Shown here: positions 1 through 4,687 of the stretch, piece after piece
Layout: each line of letters begins with the position of its first letter
How positions within the stretch are numbered: the first letter of the stretch is position 1
Assembly (NCBI GenBank): GCA_016193545.1
Contig: JACPSA010000029.1
Location: 1-5,177, forward strand
DNA length: 5,177 bases
Direction: 5' to 3'
From: Chloroflexota bacterium
GTDB lineage: Bacteria; Chloroflexota; Dehalococcoidia; Dehalococcoidales; UBA2162
The notes under the pieces: model-generated
What the model was told of the DNA's origin: nothing
Databases searched by the model: none
What the model saw: the letters and a program-made list of their open reading frames with translations, nothing else
Program-made: the position numbers and the translations under genes

Positions 1-110
1 GCTTCACACCCTTTGATTTCCGGATGTTCCGACACAATATGATTGTTCCAATTATCCTCAGTACAAATTATCTCTACGCCGTCTTTATCATAGCATATGA
101 ACTTGGCCAC
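1..110 (-). CDS. Small unidentified protein, N-terminal part (runs off left edge)
   Basis: The first 36 codons of a minus-strand gene are visible and the rest is beyond the window. I translate it as (V/M)AKFICYDKDGVEIICTED followed by NWNNHIVSEHPEIKGCE. GTG at 110-108 is chosen because a stop codon (TAA, 116-114) lies just upstream in frame and no in-frame ATG follows. No good Shine-Dalgarno precedes it, but a promoter-like pair ends only about 10 bases upstream, so translation may start near the 5' end of the mRNA. The N-W-x-x-H-I-x-x-x-H-P-E segment resembles a motif in small proteins related to BECR-fold nucleases (Barnase-EndoU-ColicinE5/D-RelE), often phage- or toxin-linked. That resemblance is from memory and unproven. 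The protein-like composition and promoter argue for a real gene; the function is unknown. Confidence 0.55.
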   Translation of the reverse strand, partial: MAKFICYDKDGVEIICTEDNWNNHIVSEHPEIKGCE

Positions 111-126
111 TATTTATTCTGGTATA

Positions 127-154
127 AGAATAGCATGTCTGTCAAGTTTGTCAA
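127..154 (-). promoter_or_regulatory. Putative sigma70-type promoter for the left-edge gene
   Basis: On the minus strand a perfect -35 TTGACA (154-149) is followed after 16 bases by TATTCT (132-127; four of six matches to TATAAT). A second TTGACA (145-140) lies inside the spacer but is too close to this -10. Transcription would start near 120, giving a leader of about 10 bases before the GTG at 110. It lies in the 145-base gap downstream of the desulfidase, so the small gene may be transcribed apart from that operon. I see no clear terminator in the gap. Confidence 0.4.
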
Positions 155-255
155 TCACCCAAAAGTATGAATTCCCAATGGGACCACTCTACCTATTCGT
201 ATAATATCTACCCTCTTCCCTTCTCCTGCTTCCGGACTATCTTCTATCCGATGTT

Positions 256-879
256 TCAATTCGGGGAAGGCGTATCCTGCAGGAATTCGATGATTTTTCT
301 ATCGGCGTCTTTCATGGCACGGGATATTCCGCTGATATGCTGTAAGGTAATCAGGGCATCCTTATTGACAATACCGTTGATATAGGCTAATTCAGGCTCA
401 CGGCAAGCCAGCAGGGCGCTTTCCACGGCGACGCCGGTAGCGGCCGCCGCTTTCAGGGCGCAGCCTTCTTTGCCGCCATCACAGACCATCCCGATAATAC
501 TGCCGCCCATGTTGTTTATCGCCTGTCCGATAATGCCAATCCGGTTCTCAGCCGAATCTGGCGTCAGAAAGTAGGCAATTCCGGCAGTGGCACCGATGCC
601 GGCAGTGGTATCACAACCGCATGAGGCGGATAATCTGCCCGAATTCAGGCTCATATAATTGGCGATTAAATAGACCAGGCCGGTAGCTCTGATTAACCTT
701 TGCCAGTCGGCAGGGGTTTTAGCCTGCATCAGTTCCAGCGCTGAGGCTGGCTGGCTCTCCTGCTCCGGGTACTTCCCGGTAAACTCCGCCAGGGCAATTA
801 TTATTAAGGGCAGGGTTGCCACCAGCCCCTGGTTGCCTGAGCCGGCGCAGGTCATTACTTTCATATTAAAGCCAGCCAT
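256..879 (-). CDS. L-cysteine desulfidase, C-terminal half as read
   Basis: From ATG at 879 this frame gives 207 residues, but ATG879 is an internal methionine of the family (M-A-G-F-N-M-K-V-M). The frame is open back to a TAG at 1089-1087, and the real coding sequence enters it at about 1071. The 64 codons between 1071 and 880 read as family-like protein (S-A-A-A-R-I-E-K-A-L then T-N-Y-Q-A-L-L). Counting from M879, Cys11 lies in C-A-G-S-G-N-Q-G, Cys87 and Cys89 in S-C-G-C-D-T-T-A-G, and Cys133 and Cys140 in V-C-D-G-G-K-E-G-C. Glycine- and alanine-rich helices (I-G-A-T-A-G-I-A; K-A-A-A-A-T-G-V-A) follow the family pattern. No Shine-Dalgarno supports independent translation. Confidence 0.6.
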   Translation of the reverse strand: MAGFNMKVMTCAGSGNQGLVATLPLIIIALAEFTGKYPEQESQPASALELMQAKTPADWQRLIRATGLVYLIANYMSLNSGRLSASCGCDTTAGIGATAGIAYFLTPDSAENRIGIIGQAINNMGGSIIGMVCDGGKEGCALKAAAATGVAVESALLACREPELAYINGIVNKDALITLQHISGISRAMKDADRKIIEFLQDTPSPN

Positions 880-1051
880 TCTGCCCTCTACCGCCAGGCT
901 GACTTTCTCCCTGGCTAAATTTACATAATCACGGCTTAAAGCGCCTTCTCTGACGGAGTTCTTGATAGCCAGACCGAAACTCTTCCGGCCGGATTCTGAA
1001 AATGTTCTCTCGGCGGTTAGCAGTGCTTGATAGTTGGTTTTCAGGGCTTTC

Positions 1052-1642
1052 TCAATCCTGGCGGCGGCGCTTTTGCTGCAAGCCGGCTAATTTGTCGATT
1101 TCCTCCGGCGTTTCGGGCTTGTCGAATACAGGCTTCCCGTTAACCTCGATATGGGCGATATTGGTATGTTCCTTGCGGATGATAGCTGTGGCGTTACTTT
1201 TCTTGGTGCTGACCTCGGCTTCGATTCTGATTTCATCCCATTCATAGTTGGGGATAACATTGACCTTGCCCGCCCTGAGTAGAGTAGCCGCTTCTCGAAC
1301 CTTCTCTTCGTTTAAGTCGGCGAATAGCTCCAGCTTCCTGGCAGGGTCACAGAATGCGCCAACGGCGGCGGCGTTATCAGGCCCTTTTAGTTTATCTTTA
1401 TAAGGAATGCCGACCTGCAAGGCGTTCTTGAAGATACCCCGGCTGGCCCTGACGGTAATTTTTTCAATCTGCTCGCTGATTTTCACGGGAGGCAGGTCTA
1501 ATCTTTTCCGGGCATAGTCCGTCGGTAATCGGCCGTTAGCCGCCTGGAAGGCAGCCGCCACTGCCAGCCCGATGGCCGTCGGCTCCGTGCAGCCGACAGA
1601 CTCCTCGATGCTTTCGTCGAAAAGCTTGATAACGTCAATCAA
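1052..1642 (-). CDS. L-cysteine desulfidase, N-terminal half as read
   Basis: This frame opens at TTG (1642-1640), encodes 196 residues and stops at TGA (1054-1052). The TTG is supported by a G-rich Shine-Dalgarno six bases upstream, by position just after the nitroreductase stop, and by the family-typical N-terminus I-D-V-I-K-L-F-D-E-S-I-E-E-S-V-G-C18-T-E-P-T. Cys18 in that motif is a likely Fe-S ligand. The last six residues, K-R-R-R-Q-D, are out-of-frame sequence after the shift and do not look like the family. This half alone lacks the other conserved cysteines and would not be expected to be active. Confidence 0.7.
   Translation of the reverse strand: MIDVIKLFDESIEESVGCTEPTAIGLAVAAAFQAANGRLPTDYARKRLDLPPVKISEQIEKITVRASRGIFKNALQVGIPYKDKLKGPDNAAAVGAFCDPARKLELFADLNEEKVREAATLLRAGKVNVIPNYEWDEIRIEAEVSTKKSNATAIIRKEHTNIAHIEVNGKPVFDKPETPEEIDKLAGLQQKRRRQD
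1069..1078 (-). other. Frameshift site in the desulfidase gene
   Basis: On the coding strand the junction reads CAG-CAA-AAG-CGC, with an A4 run at 1074-1071. Removing one A gives CAG-CAA-AGC-GCC, which joins L-A-G-L-Q-Q to S-A-A-A-R-I-E-K-A and restores one open frame to 256. The needed shift is +1. The site is not a classical -1 slippery heptamer (X-XXY-YYZ), and no stop or rare codon sits at the shift point, so programmed frameshifting is unlikely. A one-base insertion, natural or a homopolymer error, is the simplest explanation. Confidence 0.75.
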
Positions 1643-1644
1643 AG

Positions 1645-2538
1645 TTAACCCCCGGTATTGTAACGCTTATCGCCTTTCCGAATCATGTAATAGTCGAACG
1701 GCGCCCGGGATGACTTGACTGGCACTATTGCCGACCAGCCGATAGCGATGTGCAAGGATATATCGATATTCTCGTCGTTAAGCCCCCATTTTTCCTTGAA
1801 CTTGGTATCGGTCCCGCCCCGATGGCTCAGCCAGCACCCGCCCAGCCCGAGGGCATGTGCCATCAGCAGCATGTGGTCGCCGGCGGCAGCGCAATCAAAG
1901 CCACGGTTCTGCGGGACGGCCTGAGGGAGGTCCTGTCCGACGACGGCGGTGGGTCTTTTCTCATAGCCGATGACGATGATGACGGCGTTTTCCGTGGAGA
2001 TATCGCTCCAGCACCAGCTCTTTTCCTCCTCGGTCTTGAGCACGATGAAGCGGACCTCGTCCAGGTTGCAGCCGATTGGTGCGGCGATGCCGGCTTCGAT
2101 AACCTTGTTAATCATCCAGTCGGGGACTTCTTTTTTAATCCAGTCGCGTACCGAGTGACGCCCCCAGAGCAGCTTGTGGACAACCTTCATTTCCTCGGCG
2201 CTAAAAGGTTCGGGCTGCGGGTCGCCGATGTCCGGCTTGACCCCTTCCCGGACTTTGGCGGCGGCCGCCAGATACATCTTGCACCACTTGATATCCGGGT
2301 CGTCCTCGGTATAGCCTTTTTCCCGCCAGACATCGAAAACCAGTTGAGCCTGCATACCGAAACCGGCGATGGGTTTATTCGGCCACTTGACCAGGATGGA
2401 GTAAAGAGGCACCTCGATGTTGTGGTGCGTCCGCTCGTGGAGCAATCCGCGGAGTGTTACCTCGTCCATTTGCCTGACATCGTCCTGAGTGTACTGTTTG
2501 AAACCGGTGATGACTTTGGTAATTTCTCTTTGTGTCAT
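1645..2538 (-). CDS. Nitroreductase-family flavoprotein with N-terminal extension
   Basis: A 297-residue protein. The C-terminal part (about 120-297) is a nitroreductase-fold domain, a family that binds FMN and uses NAD(P)H to reduce nitro groups, quinones, enones or other substrates. Signs are the R-H-S-V-R flavin-phosphate type motif (127-131), A-A-P-I-G-C-N (152-158) and F-D-C-A-A-A-G-D-H-M-L-L-M-A-H-A-L-G-L-G (214-233) followed by G-C-W-L-S. Residues 1-118 precede the domain and match no family I can name; they carry H-E-R-T-H-H-N (34-40) and an aromatic/charged helix around 67-97. Typical nitroreductases are 170-220 residues, so the extension is real extra sequence. ATG2538 is backed by AAGGAGGG at 2550-2543. 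The gene sits 39 bases after the ATC-hydrolase gene and two bases before the desulfidase, so it belongs to one operon. The substrate is unknown; context hints at sulfur or thiazoline chemistry. Confidence 0.85.
   Translation of the reverse strand: MTQREITKVITGFKQYTQDDVRQMDEVTLRGLLHERTHHNIEVPLYSILVKWPNKPIAGFGMQAQLVFDVWREKGYTEDDPDIKWCKMYLAAAAKVREGVKPDIGDPQPEPFSAEEMKVVHKLLWGRHSVRDWIKKEVPDWMINKVIEAGIAAPIGCNLDEVRFIVLKTEEEKSWCWSDISTENAVIIVIGYEKRPTAVVGQDLPQAVPQNRGFDCAAAGDHMLLMAHALGLGGCWLSHRGGTDTKFKEKWGLNDENIDISLHIAIGWSAIVPVKSSRAPFDYYMIRKGDKRYNTGG
1649..1653 (-). promoter_or_regulatory. G-rich ribosome binding site deciding the TTG start
   Basis: The coding strand reads GGGGG-TTAACT-TTG. The G run overlaps the last sense codons (G-G) of the nitroreductase and lies six bases before the TTG at 1642. 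There is no better start nearby, and the two-base gap between stop and start suggests translational coupling of the two genes. Confidence 0.5.
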
Positions 2539-2577
2539 TATTCCCTCCTTAATAAATTTTGGGGGCCACCTTACTTT

Positions 2578-3129
2578 TTACTCGTCTAAGTATGACCAGT
2601 CCTTATCCTTTTCCGCAAAATCCTTTCTTTCCTGCTCGGTGGTAGGCCTGACCACGAGCTCACAATACTCGTCGCCGTCTGGTAGCGCTTTGACATGGGC
2701 TAGCTTAAAGTCGGGATTAAAAGCCATATACTTGGCCGGGTCGACATAGCAGTAGAGGCGTCCCAGTTCACCTTCGCCGAGTTCATTCCAGACCTTGCCC
2801 ATGACACAGCCATAGGCTCTGCGCCTGGTTTCTCCACCCACTTTTACGGCTTCTCCGCCATCGTGCATTCCATAGAGCGGGAGGTCGCTTTTGAAATTGG
2901 CCGGGCTATTGTCCAGCCCTCTGGCAGTGGCGGCGGCTCTGGCTTCCTCTCCGATTCTGACGCCGTAATCCTTAATTGCTTTCAGGATTAATTCTTTGCC
3001 TTTCTTTTCACCCAGTTCATTAACCAGTGTCCTGGCAAAAGCGATATGCAAAAGTCCCAGTCTGGCACAGACTTTTCTCACCTGCTCTTTAGCTTCTTCC
3101 AGGGGAACAGTTTTTTCTTTTTCAGCCAT
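2578..3129 (-). CDS. L-2-amino-thiazoline-4-carboxylic acid hydrolase family protein
   Basis: A 183-residue soluble protein resembling the ATC-hydrolase family (Pfam ATC_hydrolase). The named activity opens the ring of L-2-amino-thiazoline-4-carboxylate to a carbamoyl-cysteine, which a separate amidohydrolase converts to cysteine. Most members are uncharacterised and may act on other substrates. Family features seen are an all-helical N-terminal half, an R-R-A-Y-G-C-V-M-G-K-V-W-N-E-L-G core (about 103-118), L-Y-C-Y-V-D-P-A-K-Y-M-A-F-N-P (about 125-139) and a closing D-G-D-E-Y-C-E-L. The conserved Cys, His and Asp residues there could be catalytic. It starts at ATG3129 with AAAGGAG a few bases upstream and is full length. 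As the first gene of an operon that ends in an L-cysteine desulfidase, its product could feed that enzyme. No signal peptide or membrane segment is present. Confidence 0.75.
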   Translation of the reverse strand: MAEKEKTVPLEEAKEQVRKVCARLGLLHIAFARTLVNELGEKKGKELILKAIKDYGVRIGEEARAAATARGLDNSPANFKSDLPLYGMHDGGEAVKVGGETRRRAYGCVMGKVWNELGEGELGRLYCYVDPAKYMAFNPDFKLAHVKALPDGDEYCELVVRPTTEQERKDFAEKDKDWSYLDE

Positions 3130-3274
3130 CTTTGGTCTCCTTTATTTTGTTACTGGCACCAATGTTACTTTAGCATAAGTTACCGCAATATATAAAGAGA
3201 ACGCTTTTGGCTCATTCTTAGTTGCCAAATATCTCCTTGAAAGAAAAGCCTAGTCGCTGAAGTCATCTATCGAC

Positions 3275-3475
3275 CTATCCCCCTGACCCCCTTCCCTTTT
3301 AGGGGGCTTGTATCATAAGTGCCGTTTTTAAGTCTTTTTGTCATTCCCACGTCCTTCAGCTGAAGGAGGAATCCAGAAATCGTGCCTAATTATACCAATT
3401 TAGATTCCCGTTTTCACGGGAATGACGACTTTTAATACAAAGCTCCTTTTAGGAGAGGGGGATTAAGGGGTGAGG
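3275..3475. repeat. Nested foldback (inverted) repeat, MITE-like
   Basis: The outer arms are about 39 bases each, at 3275-3313 and 3435-3475. Both carry runs of C with a CCTTTTAGG-like core, and the inner ends match (GCTTGTAT against GCTTTGTAT on the other strand). The arms are imperfect but clearly related: CCCCCTGACCCCC pairs loosely with the complement of GGGGGATTAAGGGG. Between them lies a second inverted pair beginning GTCATTCCC. The element encodes nothing and has no obvious target duplication. Such C-tract and 'GTCATTCCC' units are common interspersed intergenic repeats in many bacterial genomes, so this is probably a repeat-rich non-autonomous element. It separates the two divergent transcription units and could fold in RNA from either strand. 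It could also act as a bidirectional terminator, but it lacks a good U tract. Confidence 0.6.
3340..3426. repeat. Inner inverted pair of GTCATTCCC-type palindromic units
   Basis: Unit A (3340-3376) reads GTCATTCCC, then a perfect 14-base palindrome CCTTCAGCTGAAGG (3353-3366), then GGAATCCAG. Unit B (3426-3401, other strand) reads GTCATTCCCGT-GAAA-ACGGGAATC, an 8-bp stem with a four-base loop (3404-3423). The units face each other, so GTCATTCCC (3340-3348) also pairs with GGGAATGAC (3418-3426). They are two different versions of one repeat type placed head to head inside the larger foldback. Confidence 0.6.
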
Positions 3476-3555
3476 CTTCGCCCTAGAGGGCTCAAGCCCG
3501 AAGGGTTAGTAAGCAATCGAGAACGAGAGGAAGTAGAATACGATGTGTTATGGAT

Positions 3556-3585
3556 TTGACATTGACTGGGAGGGCTTCCTATAAT
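3556..3585 (+). promoter_or_regulatory. Consensus sigma70 promoter upstream of the polyferredoxin gene
   Basis: TTGACA (3556-3561) and TATAAT (3580-3585) are both perfect consensus hexamers, 18 bases apart. Transcription should begin near 3592 and run rightward to the ferredoxin gene at 3835. A promoter this close to consensus is normally strong or held in check by a regulator, and the palindrome over its -10 fits the second option. Confidence 0.65.
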
Positions 3586-3592
3586 TTATAGG
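3578..3592. promoter_or_regulatory. 15-bp palindrome over the -10 and start site, possible operator
   Basis: CCTATAA-T-TTATAGG is a perfect inverted repeat of two 7-base arms around one T. It covers the whole -10 box and reaches the predicted start of transcription. A dimeric repressor bound here would block the promoter. I cannot name the regulator. Part of the symmetry may be chance, since TATAAT itself is partly self-complementary. Confidence 0.35.
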
Positions 3593-3834
3593 GGGAGTCG
3601 TCAAGAGTCTGAATCTGTTACGCGGGCGGGGTTCTTTGCCGGGTGGTAATTGAGGCCCCCGTGGTATGTGACAAAAGTCGTATTCAGGAAGCCTGTTGTA
3701 ACCTAGAATGGCAATTAAAAGAGGTCTGAGAACCTGAGCCATGTCCCATGTTCTTGTATAGCAGGTTGAGCGGGTGGTAAAATGTAATTGGGGATGATAT
3801 TATATAGCAATCTTGCAGCAGGGAGGATGGTAGC
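3592..3834 (+). other. Long 5' leader of the polyferredoxin gene, possible structured RNA
   Basis: About 240 bases separate the predicted transcription start from ATG3835, far more than needed for translation. The stretch is G-rich and contains the direct repeat CGGGTGGTAA at 3640-3649 and 3771-3780, plus blocks that could pair (GGGCGGGG near 3625-3631 with GGCCCCC at 3654-3660). It ends in the ribosome site GGGAGG (3821-3826). I do not recognise a known riboswitch. The GGGTGGTA block recalls the T-box bulge sequence, but the following ACCGCG is missing. Minus-strand open frames here have protein-unlike composition and I do not call them genes. Confidence 0.3.
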
Positions 3835-4356
3835 ATGAAAAAGGTGACCAAAATAATAAGGATTGACGCTGATAAGTGCAGTGGCTGCCGGGCCTGTGAG
3901 GTTATTTGTTCGGCGTATCATGCTGAGCCGCAGTATAGCATCGTCAATCAGAAAAGGTCTCGCATTCGGATATTCCGGGATGAGGAGAATGACCTCTATG
4001 TCCCGATATTAGCCGGGGCGTATACCGATGTTGAGTGCAACGGTCATACCGCCACGATAATCAAAGGGAAAGAGTACGGCGACTGTTCCTTCTGCCGCCA
4101 GTCCTGTCCCTCCCGCGACCTCTTTAAGGAGCCTGATTCCGGGCTGCCCCTGAAGTGCGATATGTGCGGTGAGCCGATGCCGGAGGGAGGCATCCCCATG
4201 TGCGTCAAGTGGTGCCTGACTGATGCCCTGCTCTATGTGGAAAGGACCGAGGATGATGAAACCGGGGAAGTGACCGAGCGGGTGTTAGGCAAGACCGAGC
4301 CGGCCGAAGTCCTGGCCACTGTTGCCGGCGTTGGGCGGGGTGCCGCGTCAGAATAG
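3835..4356 (+). CDS. 4Fe-4S polyferredoxin, AOR small-subunit / BamC-like
   Basis: A 173-residue cytoplasmic electron-transfer protein with 12 cysteines. C15-x2-C18-x2-C21-x3-C25 is a classic ferredoxin motif. C84-x2-C87-x3-C91-P and C108-x2-C111...C123-x3-C127 follow the pattern of the DmsB/HycB iron-sulfur subunit family, and C68 may complete a further cluster, so three clusters are plausible. The opening K-I-I-R-I-D-A-D-K-C and A-Y-H-A-E-P-Q-Y-S-I-V-N resemble AorA and BamC, the partners of tungsten aldehyde oxidoreductases and of benzoyl-CoA reductase BamB. In those systems the protein passes electrons between the W/Mo subunit and other carriers. The last ~45 residues are acidic then glycine/alanine-rich, and probably flexible. 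GGGAGG stands eight bases before ATG3835. The usual AOR/BamB gene does not follow; a terminator comes 33 bases after the stop. Fe-S protein is near certain; the AOR link is inferred. Confidence 0.88.
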   Translation: MKKVTKIIRIDADKCSGCRACEVICSAYHAEPQYSIVNQKRSRIRIFRDEENDLYVPILAGAYTDVECNGHTATIIKGKEYGDCSFCRQSCPSRDLFKEPDSGLPLKCDMCGEPMPEGGIPMCVKWCLTDALLYVERTEDDETGEVTERVLGKTEPAEVLATVAGVGRGAASE

Positions 4357-4389
4357 GCAGTATTAGAGAAAGTTAATAGTAACACTGGA

Positions 4390-4426
4390 GAAACTCTTGG
4401 CTTTGGCGGTCAGGAGTTTCTTTTTG
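4390..4426 (+). terminator. Rho-independent terminator after the polyferredoxin gene
   Basis: GAAACTCTTG (4390-4399) pairs with CAGGAGTTTC (4411-4420) over ten base pairs, with one G-U. The loop is 11 bases, and TTTTTG follows directly. It lies about 34 bases after the ferredoxin stop, so that gene is transcribed alone or as the end of its unit. Confidence 0.8.
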
Positions 4427-4440
4427 TCCTTTCCTGGTAG

Positions 4441-4572
4441 ATAGTACTAGGTCATGCCAGCATCCAGATAACTCTTGATACCTACAGCCATGTAGCGCCA
4501 GGATTGCAGCAAGCGGCTGCCAACGGGTTTGACGAGCTAGTAATAGGCAGCCCCAAACAACTCACAGCCTAG
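4441..4572 (+). pseudogene. Tyrosine recombinase (phage-type integrase), C-terminal remnant
   Basis: The frame reads I-V-L-G-H-A-S-I-Q-I-T-L-D-T-Y-S-H-V-A-P-G-L-Q-Q-A-A-A, then N-G-F-D-E-L-V and a short tail to TAG (4570-4572), 43 residues in all. This is the conserved end of phage-type integrases: L-G-H-A-S-I holds the last active-site histidine, and T-Y-S-H-V holds the nucleophilic tyrosine (codon 4483-4485). A stop codon (TAG, 4438-4440) precedes it in frame, and neither start codon nor ribosome site is present. The N-terminal domain and the R and H-x-x-R boxes are absent in any frame back to the ferredoxin stop. It is therefore a truncated relic of an integrated element. It sits between the ferredoxin terminator and the nuclease gene, where an island junction would be expected. 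Confidence 0.8.
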
Positions 4573-4628
4573 ATTCCTCTGTCAGCAAATTCCAGTCTTT
4601 CTCGTTATTTCAAGTCCAGTTTTCTGTG

Positions 4629-4657
4629 TTTTATTATCATCATTACTGTTATATACT
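4629..4657 (+). promoter_or_regulatory. Weak putative promoter of the HsdR-N nuclease gene
   Basis: TATACT (4652-4657) lies in an A+T-rich stretch (TTATATACTATATATA), with TTTTAT (4629-4634) 17 bases upstream as a poor -35. Transcription would start near 4664, about 24 bases before ATG4688. The -10 is reasonable; the -35 is weak and several other registers of the TATA run are possible. Confidence 0.35.
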
Positions 4658-4687
4658 ATATATACCTCACCAGCCAAGGAGGTCATA

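Larger units (their letters stand above)
256..1642 (-). pseudogene. L-cysteine desulfidase (UPF0597/CyuA-CdsB family), frameshifted
   Basis: Members of this Fe-S family break L-cysteine into pyruvate, hydrogen sulfide and ammonia in the cytoplasm. Some relatives act on serine. Joined across a one-base shift, the two reading frames give about 461 residues, close to the 400-440 usual for the family. Family signatures run through both halves in order: E-S-V-G-C-T-E-P-T near the start, C-A-G-S-G-N-Q-G in the middle, then S-C-G-C-D-T-T-A-G and M-V-C-D-G-G-K-E-G-C. These cysteines are the likely ligands of the [4Fe-4S] cluster. The frames meet at residue ~190, where L-A-G-L-Q-Q continues as S-A-A-A-R-I-E-K-A-L. 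It is the last gene of the operon, two bases after the nitroreductase stop. As written the gene is broken. A sequencing or assembly error is a real alternative, because both halves look well conserved with no other lesion. The family call is firm; substrate and functionality are less sure. Confidence 0.82.

Noticed and set aside
276..291. CCTGCAGGAATTCGAT, identical to a stretch of a common cloning-vector polylinker
   Set aside because: It lies inside the desulfidase coding sequence and encodes the natural I-E-F-L-Q segment in frame with family-like sequence on both sides, so chance identity is more likely than vector contamination.
167..385. Plus-strand 72-codon open frame
   Set aside because: It overlaps the end of the desulfidase on the other strand, has no ribosome site and shows no protein-like motif.
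1750..2589. Long plus-strand open frame of 279 codons opposite the nitroreductase
   Set aside because: It is the antisense shadow of a well-supported nitroreductase gene. Its translation has no recognisable motif, and the ribosome site and operon spacing favour the minus strand.
3206..3229. TTTGGC...GCCAAA inverted repeat upstream of the hydrolase gene
   Set aside because: It has only six base pairs with a 12-base loop, no T tract and no convincing promoter next to it, so it is too weak to annotate.
3141..3230. Possible promoter of the three-gene operon (TATGCT or TAAAGT as -10)
   Set aside because: No -35 of reasonable quality lies at a proper distance from either hexamer. A promoter must exist in this region, but I cannot place it.
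3640..3665. T-box-like GGGTGGTA block in the leader
   Set aside because: The rest of the T-box core (ACCGCG and the antiterminator partner) is absent, there is no terminator before the gene, and the downstream gene is not an amino-acid or tRNA-synthetase gene.
3548..3921. Two minus-strand open frames of 64 and 68 codons in the leader region
   Set aside because: They lie across the consensus plus-strand promoter, the leader and the start of the ferredoxin gene, are rich in Pro/Arg in an unpatterned way, and lack ribosome sites.
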